Below, piece by piece: positions 53,208 to 61,900 of a stretch of 64,000 nt of DNA. Made by a program: the position numbers and the translations under genes. A model generated the notes under the pieces. That model was not told the origin of the DNA. It worked only from the letters and a program-made list of their open reading frames with translations, and ran no database searches. Numbering within the stretch: the stretch's first letter is position 1; every line of letters begins with the position of its first letter. Source of the stretch: an uncultured Opitutaceae bacterium (GTDB lineage: Bacteria > Verrucomicrobiota > Verrucomicrobiia > Opitutales > Opitutaceae); contig CALFXL010000060.1 in assembly GCA_937958045.1 (NCBI GenBank), forward strand, positions 56,145 to 120,144, written 5' to 3'.

Positions 53208-53346
53208 GGAGAGAGGGGGTACGACCAAAGGTAATCGGGAAATGTTTCATCGCAATTCGCAGTTGCCAAACAAGCCGCGCGGAAAAGCGAACCTCAGCTT
53301 TCATCGGCGCTCTTTCGCGGTATGTTACCGGGCTTTTTCGCCGAAC

Positions 53347-53622
53347 ATGCTCCCCAACTTCCTCCAGCTTTTGCGCGGTACTCCCGACAGCGAATACGAA
53401 CAAGCCTTCATCAAGGAAGTTTCCGTCCGCGAAAAACTTCCACGCAATCCGCGCACGGAGCGTGTCATCGCGCTTTGCTGGGTGCTCGTGGGCATCAAAT
53501 CGGTGCTGATCTGGTGGGCCTGCCTGCGCTACCCCGTGCCGATTCATCCGCTTTGGATCATTTTGCCCACGCTGGCCTTCGCGCTGTTATGCACGGCGAT
53601 CTATTTCTCCCGACGACTCTGA
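53347..53622 (+). CDS. Small two-helix membrane protein, hypothetical
   Basis: 91 aa from ATG at 53347; an open frame extends upstream, but this ATG starts the region with coding character. A polar N-terminal third (YEQAFIKEVSVREKLPRNPRTER) precedes two membrane helices (about 42-60 and 68-87). No family recognised. Confidence 0.55.
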   Translation: MLPNFLQLLRGTPDSEYEQAFIKEVSVREKLPRNPRTERVIALCWVLVGIKSVLIWWACLRYPVPIHPLWIILPTLAFALLCTAIYFSRRL

Positions 53623-53790
53623 CCGCGACCGCCGCGATCGCGGAAGAACGCAGGCTCTTCGTTAAGAAACGCTGACAGTTATTCGTAATCGAGTATCGTC
53701 ACGCGTTTCCCTCCCGCGCCGCCCGACCGCCATGCGATCTTTGTTTCCCGCCCAATCACCTGGCTTTCCCGCCGAAAATCCCCCGCGCCT

Positions 53791-54279
53791 ATGATCCTCG
53801 TGTTGATGGGCGTCTCCGGCAGCGGAAAAACCACCTTGGGCGTGCTGCTGGCCAAGGCGCTCAACTGGACCTTTCTCGATGCCGACGATTTTCATCCCGT
53901 CGCCAACATCGCCAAGATGAGCGCGGGCCAGCCGCTCAACGACGCCGACCGTATCCCTTGGCTGAATACATTGCGCGAACGCCTCGAGCTCGCGCTCAGC
54001 CGTGAGGAATCGCTCGTCCTCGCCTGCTCCGCGCTCAAGAGCTCGTACCGCGATATCCTGCATCCACGCGCGGATGAGCCGATTCATTTCGTCTATCTGC
54101 GCGGTTCGTCCGAATTGATCGCGGAGAGACTCGCGGGCCGCGGCGGACATTTTATGAACCCGTCGTTGCTCGCGAGCCAGCTCGCCACGCTGGAAGAGCC
54201 GGCGGGCGCGTTTCACGTCGATATCTCCGAACCGCCCGAAAAACTCGTTGCGCTCATCCGGTCTCACTTTCGTCTCTGA
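53791..54279 (+). CDS. gntK: Gluconokinase, GntK type
   Basis: 162 aa, the normal short gluconokinase length. Walker A is MGVSGSGKTT; LDADDFHPVANIAKMSAGQPLND and ACSALKSSYRDILH are family signatures, as is FVYLRGSSELI. It phosphorylates D-gluconate to 6-phosphogluconate with ATP. It is not the KDG kinase that the kdu pathway would need (that enzyme is of the ribokinase fold). Nine bases separate it from the acylase gene, so the two may be co-transcribed. Confidence 0.92.
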   Translation: MILVLMGVSGSGKTTLGVLLAKALNWTFLDADDFHPVANIAKMSAGQPLNDADRIPWLNTLRERLELALSREESLVLACSALKSSYRDILHPRADEPIHFVYLRGSSELIAERLAGRGGHFMNPSLLASQLATLEEPAGAFHVDISEPPEKLVALIRSHFRL

Positions 54280-54287
54280 TCGTTTCC

Positions 54288-56696
54288 ATGCCTCGACTCC
54301 CTGCCCGCCGCCTCGTCCTGCGCAGCCTGTTGCTTGCGCTTGTCGTCATCATCGCTTTCTCGGCGTGGAGTTTCCACCGTCTGCGCCAAAGCCTGCCCGT
54401 CCTCGATGGCGAGATCGCGCTGTCGGTGCTCAGCGCACCCGTCGTGATCGAACGCGACGCTCTCGGCGTGCCCACGCTCCGCGCCGCCTCACGTCTCGAT
54501 GCGGCCAGCGCGTTGGGTTTCCTGCACGCACAGGATCGCTTCTTCCAAATGGATCTTTCTCGCCGCCGCGCCGCCGGGGAACTCGCCGCGCTCGTCGGCG
54601 AAGACGCCATCGAGCTCGATCGCGCCGCGCGTATCCATAATTTCCGTACAATTGCCCGCGAATCGCTCGCGCGTCTTCCCGGCGATCAACGCGCGCTGCT
54701 CGCCGCCTATGCGGATGGCGTCAACGCCGGTCTCGCCTCGCTCAAGGCGCCGTCGTTTGAGTATTTGATGTTGCGCGCGCGTCCCGACGCCTGGCTGCCC
54801 GAGGACAGTTTGCTGGTCGTGCATGCGATGTGGCTCGATCTTCAAGATCACGAAGCGATTTACGAACGCTCGCTCACGGCTCTGCGCGACCGACTCGGCC
54901 CGGCGGCCGCGGACTTTTTCTCCCCACTGCTTTCTCCCGACGATGTCGCGTTCGATGGTTCGCGCGCAAAAACTCTTCCTCTACCCGCGGCGCGTCTCCT
55001 CAATGTGCGCGGACGCGCCTCCACCGCGACGCCGACACCCGAACCCGCTCCGCGCGAGGGTTCCAACAGTCTCGCGCTCGCCGGCGCCCACACCGCCACG
55101 GGCGCCGCGATGCTGGCCAACGACATGCATCTCACGCTCCGCGTGCCCAACACCTGGTATCGCGCCTCGCTCGTGTTTCCGCACGGCACCGAAAAAGCCC
55201 ACCGCGTCACCGGCGTGACGTTGCCCGGCATGCCGTTCGTCGTCGCCGGCTCCAACGGCCGCATCGCGTGGGGCTTCACCAACGCCAACGTCGACACGGT
55301 CGATATCGTCACCATCAGCGCGTCCGATCTCGATCGCTCCTACTACATCGAGCAGGGAGAAATCCGCGCGTTCGACAAACGCGTCGAAACCATCGCGGTT
55401 AAAGGCGGGGATCCTGTCACCCACGAGATCCTCGTTTCGCCGTGGGGTCCCGTGGTCGGCAACAACGCCAAGGGCCAGCACCTCGCGCTCAAGTGGGTCG
55501 CGCACGATCCCGACGCCACCAATCTCACCCTTGGCGAACTCGAAACCGCCAGCACCGTCTCCGAGGCCGTCGCCATCGCGCATCGCAGCGGCATCCCTGC
55601 GCAAAACTTCCTCGTGGCCGATGCCGCCGGCGACATCGCCTGGACCATCGCGGGCAAACTTCCCCTGCGCTTCGGCTTCGATGGACGTCTTTCCGTAACG
55701 ATGTCCTACGGCGACCGCCGCTGGGACGGGTTTGTATCCGAAAATCAAATACCGGTCATCTCCTCGCGGCCCGAACTTTCCACGCCCGGCCTCAACGTCG
55801 GGGCGCCCACCCGCTTGTTCACCGCCAACCAACGTCTGCTCGGCGGCGACACGCTCGATCTCCTCGGCGACGGCGGCTATGAAAGTCCCATGCGCGCCGC
55901 GCGTGTGCGCGAACTGCTCGCTCCCGTCGAAAAAGCCGCGCCACGCGACCTGCTCGCCATCATGCTCGACGACCAGGCGCCGCATCTTGAGCGCTGGCAT
56001 GCGTTGCTCGCACGCACGCTTGAGTCACCCTTGGTCGATCCCAAAAGCATTCGCGATCCGCTGCGCGCCGGACTTCGCGATTGGGACGGCCGCGCGCGTG
56101 TGGATTCCACGAGCTACCGGCTCGTTCGCGAATTTCGTCGTCACGTGATCGAGCGCATGCTCGCGCCGATTTTTGCGTCCACGGTTCGCGCGTATCCAAA
56201 TTTCAACTTCAAGAAACTCCGTCACGAGCCCGCCGTGTGGCAATTGATCGAGGAAAAGCCCGCGCATCTCCTCGCCGCGGACTATGCCGGCTGGGACGAT
56301 CTTTTCGCCGCCGCCGCCGGCGATGTTGTCGCGACGCTCAAGAGCGAAGGACTGGATCCCGACGAAGCCACATGGGGCCGCGTCAACGTCGCGCGTATCC
56401 AACATCCCATGACACGCGCGTTTCCGCTGCTCTTGCGTCGCTGGTTGGACATGCCGGCGGAGCCGCTGCCGGGCGATCGCGATGTGCCGCGCGTACAAAC
56501 GCCCAATCACGGCGCGTCGGAGCGTTTCGCCGTTTCGCCCGGACGCGAAGACGAGGGCATTTTCCACATGCCCGGCGGGCAAAGTGGACATCCGCTCTCG
56601 CCCTTCTATCGCGCGGGTCACGACGCGTGGGTGCGCGGCGAGGCCACGGCGTTTCTGCCGGGCCCGGCCGTGCATACACTCACCTTGAAGCCGTGA
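54288..56696 (+). CDS. Penicillin acylase family (Ntn-hydrolase) protein
   Basis: 802 aa with an N-terminal membrane anchor or signal (about 10-28). The alpha-chain region has GVPTLRAASRLDAASALGFLHAQDRFFQMDLSRR split over the family motifs; the spacer ends at EGSNSLALAGAHTATGAAMLANDMHL, where the Ser in G-SN-S becomes the N-terminal nucleophile after self-cleavage. The C-terminus carries NHGASERFAVSPGRED and MPGGQSGHPLSPFY, both typical. The enzyme cleaves an amide bond; likely natural substrates include acyl-homoserine lactones or other N-acyl amines, but the choice is open. A GC-rich hairpin follows. Confidence 0.9.
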   Translation: MPRLPARRLVLRSLLLALVVIIAFSAWSFHRLRQSLPVLDGEIALSVLSAPVVIERDALGVPTLRAASRLDAASALGFLHAQDRFFQMDLSRRRAAGELAALVGEDAIELDRAARIHNFRTIARESLARLPGDQRALLAAYADGVNAGLASLKAPSFEYLMLRARPDAWLPEDSLLVVHAMWLDLQDHEAIYERSLTALRDRLGPAAADFFSPLLSPDDVAFDGSRAKTLPLPAARLLNVRGRASTATPTPEPAPREGSNSLALAGAHTATGAAMLANDMHLTLRVPNTWYRASLVFPHGTEKAHRVTGVTLPGMPFVVAGSNGRIAWGFTNANVDTVDIVTISASDLDRSYYIEQGEIRAFDKRVETIAVKGGDPVTHEILVSPWGPVVGNNAKGQHLALKWVAHDPDATNLTLGELETASTVSEAVAIAHRSGIPAQNFLVADAAGDIAWTIAGKLPLRFGFDGRLSVTMSYGDRRWDGFVSENQIPVISSRPELSTPGLNVGAPTRLFTANQRLLGGDTLDLLGDGGYESPMRAARVRELLAPVEKAAPRDLLAIMLDDQAPHLERWHALLARTLESPLVDPKSIRDPLRAGLRDWDGRARVDSTSYRLVREFRRHVIERMLAPIFASTVRAYPNFNFKKLRHEPAVWQLIEEKPAHLLAADYAGWDDLFAAAAGDVVATLKSEGLDPDEATWGRVNVARIQHPMTRAFPLLLRRWLDMPAEPLPGDRDVPRVQTPNHGASERFAVSPGREDEGIFHMPGGQSGHPLSPFYRAGHDAWVRGEATAFLPGPAVHTLTLKP

Positions 56697-56714
56697 GCGA
56701 CCCGCCCGCGCGCT

Positions 56715-57164
56715 TCACTGCGCGGGCGTCAGGCTTTTCAAATACGCGATCACATTGGCCGCATCGTATCGACCGAGCCGATATTCAGGCATCGGCGGCA
56801 GACACGGCATGCCCGACGGACGTTTTCCCGTCATGAGAAACTCGATGCCTTGCTCCTCGGTGTAACCGGGCAAACCCGCGATCGAGGGCGCCGTCGGATT
56901 CCACGGCATCGGTTGCGATGGCGCAAACGGCAGCGGCGCGCCTTGCAGCCAGCGTGAGCGATCGAAAGCGCCGCCCGGCAGTCGCGGCGTGTGGCAATCG
57001 GCGCACATGCCGACGTTTTCGACAAACGTCCGCCCGAGCTCGATGCGTTGTTCCGGCGTCGGATTTTCCCGGCTCGCGATGCCGATTTGCATGCGGAAGA
57101 GGGTCACAATGAGCGCGGCGATGAACGCGCAGAGAATGGCGATGATTTTATGATATCTGGACAT
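56715..57164 (-). CDS. Membrane-anchored monohaem cytochrome c
   Basis: 149 aa. An uncleaved N-terminal helix (about 5-26) anchors a small haem domain with one CADCH motif (residues about 53-57); the axial Met is probably that of LPPMPEYR near residue 126. The final DAANVIAYLKSL is the usual C-terminal helix of class I cytochromes c. It should shuttle electrons in the periplasm. No oxidase or dehydrogenase genes are adjacent. Confidence 0.85.
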   Translation of the reverse strand: MSRYHKIIAILCAFIAALIVTLFRMQIGIASRENPTPEQRIELGRTFVENVGMCADCHTPRLPGGAFDRSRWLQGAPLPFAPSQPMPWNPTAPSIAGLPGYTEEQGIEFLMTGKRPSGMPCLPPMPEYRLGRYDAANVIAYLKSLTPAQ

Positions 57165-57314
57165 GGGGTATTCTGGACGGCGCCTTTACGCGCAAATCTG
57201 TCCACGGGCGCAAGCGCATCTGTGCCGCTTCAAAACGAACACGATCGTCGTCGCCTCACAAAATCCCGTTGAGCCCGGATGGCTCCCGGCATTACCACGA
57301 CGCCCGTGCCACGC

Positions 57315-58013
57315 ATGAAAAAATCCAAGAAGAGCTACTCGGTGTATTTCGCGAGCGAGCTCTTCAGCCTCAAGCACCTCATCGGAAACGCTTATCTGGC
57401 CGAAGCCATTTACGAAAAATCCCACGGCCGCTATCGCTGCGTGCTGCCGCAAAATCTCGAACAGCGTGGCAACACGGCTCAATCGATCCGCGATCAAGAT
57501 ATCCGCACGTTGCTCGAATGTGATCTCGGCTTGTTCAACTACGACGGTCCCGAACTCGATTCGGGCACAGTCGTGGAGTTCATGTTCGCGAAATTCGCCG
57601 ACATCCCGTCGGTCATCTTGCGAAGCGATTTTCGCAACGGAGGCGATCAACGCGGCGATCCGTGGAACCTCATGACGAGCTTTTATCCGCGCACGGCCAA
57701 TGTGATCGTGGACAGTCTTGGACTTTATAAAAAACACATCAGCCATCGCGGTCACGCCGAGCTCGATGAAGTCGTGCGTCTCGCCGGCCAACACAGCTCC
57801 GCCGCCGCCCAGCTCATGTGCGATCACATCGCGCAAGCCTGCGTGCGTGCGCTCGACCGCGTCGTCGCGCTCGAGCCCGTGATGCCCAAGTATCTCCGCG
57901 AAGAAGTTTATCAATGGCTCGCGCTCATGCCCGGCCTCGCCGGCAAAGAAAAAGCGCTGCGCAAGCAGTTCGAAAAGATCCTCGAACACAAAATTGATCG
58001 CGATCTGCTTTAA
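57315..58013 (+). CDS. Nucleoside 2-deoxyribosyltransferase-like protein
   Basis: 232 aa from ATG at 57315 (MKKSKKSYSVYFASEL); an in-frame start at 57279 would add 12 residues. The fold is recognisable from YFASELFSLKHLIGNAYLAEAI, DQDIRTLLECDLGLFNYDG and DSGTVVEFMFAKFADIP, the last holding the Glu expected as nucleophile. Family members exchange bases between deoxyribonucleosides or hydrolyse them. The C-terminal 70 residues are an extra helical region. The neighbouring uracil phosphoribosyltransferase gene, 41 bases downstream, supports a base-salvage role. Confidence 0.8.
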   Translation: MKKSKKSYSVYFASELFSLKHLIGNAYLAEAIYEKSHGRYRCVLPQNLEQRGNTAQSIRDQDIRTLLECDLGLFNYDGPELDSGTVVEFMFAKFADIPSVILRSDFRNGGDQRGDPWNLMTSFYPRTANVIVDSLGLYKKHISHRGHAELDEVVRLAGQHSSAAAQLMCDHIAQACVRALDRVVALEPVMPKYLREEVYQWLALMPGLAGKEKALRKQFEKILEHKIDRDLL

Positions 58014-58054
58014 TCCGCCGCCACCTAATCTTTTCGGTCACGACAAGCCCCGCC

Positions 58055-58672
58055 ATGCCCTTTCACGCCCTCACGCATCCACTCGCCGCTCACCTCATCA
58101 CGCAGCTGCGCGATAAAAACACCAAGCCTGCGGCGTTTCGCGCGCTCACGCATCAGCTTTCGCAACTACTTGTGCTCCGCGCCACGCACGATCTCGGCAC
58201 GCGCGAGGTCGCGGTGGAAACTCCGCTCGAAACCACGATGGGACGCGTGCTCGCCAAACCGCTCGTCGTCGTTCCGATCCTGCGCGCCGGTCTCGGCATG
58301 GTGGAATCGATCGTGAATCTTTTTCCCGATGTGAGCATCGGTTACATCGGTCTCGAACGCGACCACATCACCGCCGTCGCGCGCAGCTATTACTGCAAAC
58401 TTCCGCCGCTCGCCAACGCCCGCGTGCTTGTCGTCGATCCCATGCTCGCCACCGGCGGTTCCGCGGTAAACGCGCTCGACATCATCACGCAACGCGGCGG
58501 CACCGATCTCCATCTGCTCAACATCGTCGCCTCGCCCGAAGGGGTGCGCACCGTCGAAACCGCGCATCCGACCGTGCCCATCTACGCCGCCGCGCTTGAT
58601 CGCACGCTCAATACGCAAAAATACATCCTCCCCGGTCTCGGCGATTTCGGCGACCGGCTGTACGGCACCTGA
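58055..58672 (+). CDS. upp: Uracil phosphoribosyltransferase
   Basis: 205 aa, close to the 208 aa norm. The PRPP-binding loop VVDPMLATGGSAVNALD and the uracil-binding C-terminus LPGLGDFGDRLYGT are both clear, as is VVPILRAGLGMVE. It makes UMP from uracil and PRPP. It follows the deoxyribosyltransferase-like gene by 41 bases and is likely in the same transcript; together they recycle pyrimidine bases. Confidence 0.96.
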   Translation: MPFHALTHPLAAHLITQLRDKNTKPAAFRALTHQLSQLLVLRATHDLGTREVAVETPLETTMGRVLAKPLVVVPILRAGLGMVESIVNLFPDVSIGYIGLERDHITAVARSYYCKLPPLANARVLVVDPMLATGGSAVNALDIITQRGGTDLHLLNIVASPEGVRTVETAHPTVPIYAAALDRTLNTQKYILPGLGDFGDRLYGT

Positions 58673-58681
58673 GCGCGCGCC

Positions 58682-59038
58682 ATGCCTACGACCCTGGTCA
58701 TCGTTCGTCGAATTGCCCTCGCGTTGCCCGACGTCCATGAGCAGCTCTGTCACGGCACGCCGGCGTTCTATGTGGGCAAAAAATTATTCGTTCGTTTGCG
58801 CGAAGACGGCGAAAATCTCGCGATCGCGTTTCCTCGCGCACAACGCGATGAGCTCATCGAGCAGGCGCCGGATGTGTTTTCTGTGACGCCGCATTTTGAA
58901 AACTACGACTACGTTTTGCTCAATCTACTGAGCGTGAACGAAACCATGCTCGTGCGCATGATCGAATCCGCATGGCGGCTCCGCGCAGGCAAGAAACGGC
59001 TCGCGGCCTTCAACGCCACACGCTCGCGCACATCATGA
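58682..59038 (+). CDS. MmcQ/YjbR family protein
   Basis: 118 aa. The opening IALALPDVHEQLCHGTPAFYVGKKLFVRL and the ending LLSVNETMLVRMIESAWRLR match the YjbR fold. Members are thought to be DNA-binding or adaptor proteins, without a defined role. It begins nine bases after upp and overlaps the next gene by four bases (ATGA), so it belongs to the same operon. Confidence 0.85.
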   Translation: MPTTLVIVRRIALALPDVHEQLCHGTPAFYVGKKLFVRLREDGENLAIAFPRAQRDELIEQAPDVFSVTPHFENYDYVLLNLLSVNETMLVRMIESAWRLRAGKKRLAAFNATRSRTS

Positions 59039-59454
59039 AACCCGTCGTGCAACAAGATCGCACGGGTTGCGCCATCGCCGGCGTCGCCGCGCTTGCGGGC
59101 CAATCCTATCGCCGCGTCAAACAGGCCGCGGCATCGCTCGGTATCCACGTCACGGATACAGCACTCTGGCACGACACCGCCCACGTGCGTCGTTTGCTGG
59201 AGCACTTTGGTCTTCGCGCATCAGCGCAACGTCCCTTCGAGCGCTGGGAAAAGCTGCCCGATCGCGCGCTGCTCGCGATCAAGTGGCACGTCGATAAAAC
59301 CGGCCCGGCATGGCATTGGGTGGTGTTTGTTCGCGACGAATCCGGCAGCTACGTGCTCGACCCGAAGAAAGCACTGCGCACGCATCGCCGCACCGATTTC
59401 GGGCGGATGAAACCCAAGTGGTTTCTCTTGATCGAGTCCGCCCCCAACGCATAA
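59035..59454 (+). CDS. C39-like cysteine peptidase family protein
   Basis: 139 aa from ATG at 59035. QDRTGCAIAGVAALAGQSY carries the candidate catalytic Cys near the N-terminus, WHWVVFV the His (about residue 93), and SYVLDPKK the Asp, the C39 order. There is no ABC or membrane domain and no signal peptide, so it is a stand-alone cytoplasmic domain. Function unknown. Translation is coupled to the YjbR gene by a four-base overlap. Confidence 0.72.
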   Translation: MKPVVQQDRTGCAIAGVAALAGQSYRRVKQAAASLGIHVTDTALWHDTAHVRRLLEHFGLRASAQRPFERWEKLPDRALLAIKWHVDKTGPAWHWVVFVRDESGSYVLDPKKALRTHRRTDFGRMKPKWFLLIESAPNA

Positions 59455-59538
59455 TCGCCGCCATTACCCTGCGGAGGGAACTGCGCATGGACGACCTCGG
59501 ACGTCCGCTCCACGCGATCGGCAATCCACTTCAACCCC

Positions 59539-59925
59539 ATGAAACTCTTCTTCCTTATCGGCGCCATGTTGTGCGGGACGCTCCTGCTCACGAGCTGCGC
59601 AAATACATCTTCGCTTTCGCTCCCGCCGACCAATGTGCTCACGCTCGCCGAAGTCGATCAGCGTCCTCGCGCGGTTTTCACGGCTCGGCCCAACTACCCG
59701 CGTCTCCTTCGTCGCAACAACATCTCAGGCCAGGCAATTGTCCGATTTGTGGTGACGGCCGAAGGCCGCGTAAGCGACGTCGTCGTGCTGGAAGCCACCC
59801 ATGCGCCTTTCGGTGACGCGGCCATCGAAGCGGTTTCCCAATGGAGATACATCGCCGCGCTCAAAGATGGCCAACCCGTCGCCTGCCTCATGACAACGCC
59901 GCTGGTCTTCACTGTGCATCATTAA
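59539..59925 (+). CDS. TonB C-terminal-domain lipoprotein (copy 1)
   Basis: 128 aa. Lipobox LLTSC at the N-terminus (MKLFFLIGAMLCGTLLLTSC), then a single TonB-type domain: ARPNYPRLLRRNNISGQAIV, TAEGRVSDVVV, AIEAVSQWRYIAALKDG. The sequence from LAEVDQ onward closely resembles the next gene, so the pair arose by tandem duplication. Lipid anchoring of a TonB C-terminal domain, with no Pro-rich spacer or ExbB/D partner in view, is not the classical arrangement. Confidence 0.8.
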   Translation: MKLFFLIGAMLCGTLLLTSCANTSSLSLPPTNVLTLAEVDQRPRAVFTARPNYPRLLRRNNISGQAIVRFVVTAEGRVSDVVVLEATHAPFGDAAIEAVSQWRYIAALKDGQPVACLMTTPLVFTVHH

Positions 59926-60077
59926 ACACGCGAATCGTTACCCATAACAGGCGGCGATCGGCGAGAGCTCAGGATCAACAAAAAGGGGAAGCGCGTCTTC
60001 CCGGCTCTTCACGACTGCGCCGACCCTTGCTGTGCGTTCCGTTTGCCTCACCGCTTTTCTCACCCCGCCTCCACCCC

Positions 60078-60524
60078 ATGAAAATCCGCCACTCCGTCCA
60101 CGTAGCGTTTTGCGCGCTGCTTCTCTTTTTCGCCGGTTGCACGAGCGCTCCGCCCTCTTCGTCAGTCGCCAGCGCACCGCCACCGATCGATCCGGCCGAA
60201 ACGCCGCCGCCTCCGGCCGACGCGTTTAACCTCGCGGAGGTCGATCAGCCACCCCGCACCATCGGCATTCCCGCTCCTCCGCTCTACCCGGCTACGTTGC
60301 GGAGAGACCGCATCTCCGGTCACGCCGTCGTCCGCTTCGTCGTCACTCCCGAAGGTCGCACGCGCGATATCGTCGTTCTTAAAGCCACTCACCCCGAGTT
60401 CGGCGCTGCCGCCGCGAAAGCCGTTTCCAAGTGGAAATACAAACCTGCGATGAAAGACGGTCGCGCGGTCACATGCCTGCTGAGCGCCCCGTTTCTTTTT
60501 AACCAGGATGATTTTTCGCCCTAA
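60078..60524 (+). CDS. TonB C-terminal-domain lipoprotein (copy 2)
   Basis: 148 aa from ATG at 60078 (MKIRHSVHVAFCALLLFFAGC), lipobox FFAGC. A Pro/Ala/Ser-rich linker of about 30 residues precedes FNLAEVDQPPRTIG and the TonB domain (APPLYPATLRRDRISGHAVV, AVSKWKYKPAMKDG). Residues after the Cys are Thr-Ser, so by the E. coli Lol rule it would go to the outer membrane. It lies 152 bases after copy 1. Confidence 0.82.
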   Translation: MKIRHSVHVAFCALLLFFAGCTSAPPSSSVASAPPPIDPAETPPPPADAFNLAEVDQPPRTIGIPAPPLYPATLRRDRISGHAVVRFVVTPEGRTRDIVVLKATHPEFGAAAAKAVSKWKYKPAMKDGRAVTCLLSAPFLFNQDDFSP

Positions 60525-60622
60525 CGCTTTACCGCCAATTCCATTCGTCGCGCTCGGCGCGCAGCGAAATTGGAAAACGCCTCGCTAAACAGGCACTCCC
60601 AAGCGGCTCGTCCGCTCCGCAC

Positions 60623-60650
60623 AAAAAAACCCCGGTCGTTGAAACCGGGG
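60623..60650 (-). terminator. Intrinsic terminator of the DUF481 gene
   Basis: CCCCGGT (60630-60636) pairs with ACCGGGG (60644-60650); leftward the hairpin is followed by TTTTTTT. Confidence 0.85.
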
Positions 60651-60738
60651 CCAAATGAAAACGCAGACATCCGTTTCTGCTTCACGCTCACGCCGCGGGG
60701 CGACCGCGTGGCGCGATACAAACGGACGCTCGCGAGCG

Positions 60739-61788
60739 TCACTTGAAGCTCAGGACGAGACGTGCGAAGTACGTCGTATCGAGCTTCTTTTCGACGCCCA
60801 CGGGCGGCTCGCTGTTGTAGTCGTTGGCGACGCCGAGGCGCAGCTTCCACTTCGGATCGGCGAGCGGCAGCTCGAAAAACGACTCGTGCTGCAGGCGGTA
60901 GTTCGCGAAATCCTCGAAGAGCGGCACCCAGGAAATGCGGTTCACCAGCGACCAGTAATCGGAGGTGTATTCGTGCACGAGACCGATGTCCAAACCGGCC
61001 GCTTTCACGTCTTCGGTGGCGGGGTTTTTGTAGCCTTCATAACGGAACGACACACCGGCGCGGCCCGTGAGTGTGTGCTTCGGCTCTTTGATGAAGTCGT
61101 AACCGAGACCAGCCGCCGCGATGTTATAGAGTTCGATGTCCTTGATGCGGTCGAAGCCACCTTCATTACGGACGTACCAGGAGAGACGGCCCGCAAAGTT
61201 GTTTTGATAATCGACGCCCGCCTTCAACTGGTCGGCCGACTTTTCGCCGTCGGTTTCTTGACGGTCGTAGGCGGCATAGAACTGAAGCGCGTCCTGCGGC
61301 GTCTTCAGCGCAGCGCGCGCGCCGAACGAGGTGCCCAGCTGCTCGCTGTTGCCGGACTTGCCGGTCACGTCGACCGTCAGCTCATACGTCCAGCGGCGCT
61401 GAAGCTCCGCCACGGCGGGATCGATCGCGCCGGGAGCCCACGTGGTCGCGATGCGGTCGACCGAGGTGTTGATCGTGCCTTCCGGACCGCTCAGCACGAC
61501 GGAGGAATCGGCGGCGGACGAGGACAGCGTGCCTTGGATCACGGTGCCTCCTTCGAGGCGGATGTTGAGAGGCGATTCCGTCGTGATGGCGACCACCTCG
61601 GACTGCTTCACTTTGATTTCGCCGGCAAAATCGGTGTCTACGACGACGGAGCTTCCATCAATCTTGACGACTTTTCCGGAGATGCGGGAGCCGCTCTTGG
61701 TCTCCACGACATCGGCTGAAAGTTGAGCGACTACGCAAAACGCGGCAGTGCAGGCCGCAAGGGCCTTGGTGAATGACTGTAGTTTCAT
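60739..61788 (-). CDS. DUF481 outer-membrane beta-barrel protein
   Basis: 349 aa from ATG at 61788 (MKLQSFTKALAACTAAFCVVAQLSA), a signal peptide. Residues 25-110 are a small beta domain (VETKSGSRISGKVVKIDGSSVVVDTDFAGEI), followed by about 12 amphipathic strands of the DUF481 barrel (YELTVDVTGKSGNSEQLGT, FYAAYDRQETDG, ending FARLVLSFK). The C-terminal Phe-containing strand suits BAM insertion. Function unknown; members are often salt-induced. Divergent from the methyltransferase gene. Confidence 0.87.
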   Translation of the reverse strand: MKLQSFTKALAACTAAFCVVAQLSADVVETKSGSRISGKVVKIDGSSVVVDTDFAGEIKVKQSEVVAITTESPLNIRLEGGTVIQGTLSSSAADSSVVLSGPEGTINTSVDRIATTWAPGAIDPAVAELQRRWTYELTVDVTGKSGNSEQLGTSFGARAALKTPQDALQFYAAYDRQETDGEKSADQLKAGVDYQNNFAGRLSWYVRNEGGFDRIKDIELYNIAAAGLGYDFIKEPKHTLTGRAGVSFRYEGYKNPATEDVKAAGLDIGLVHEYTSDYWSLVNRISWVPLFEDFANYRLQHESFFELPLADPKWKLRLGVANDYNSEPPVGVEKKLDTTYFARLVLSFK

Positions 61789-61900
61789 CGTCTCCCCACC
61801 TACGCAGCCGGCTTCCACTGTCAACCGGTTGCACGCCAATCACGCCCTTCGCTAGGCACACACTCGACAACCCCGCCGCCCGTGCCTTCGCTCCGCATCC

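Noticed and set aside
53791..54279. Gluconokinase as the missing KDG kinase of the uronate pathway
   Set aside because: The Walker A protein is of the short GntK type; KDG kinases belong to the ribokinase/PfkB fold.
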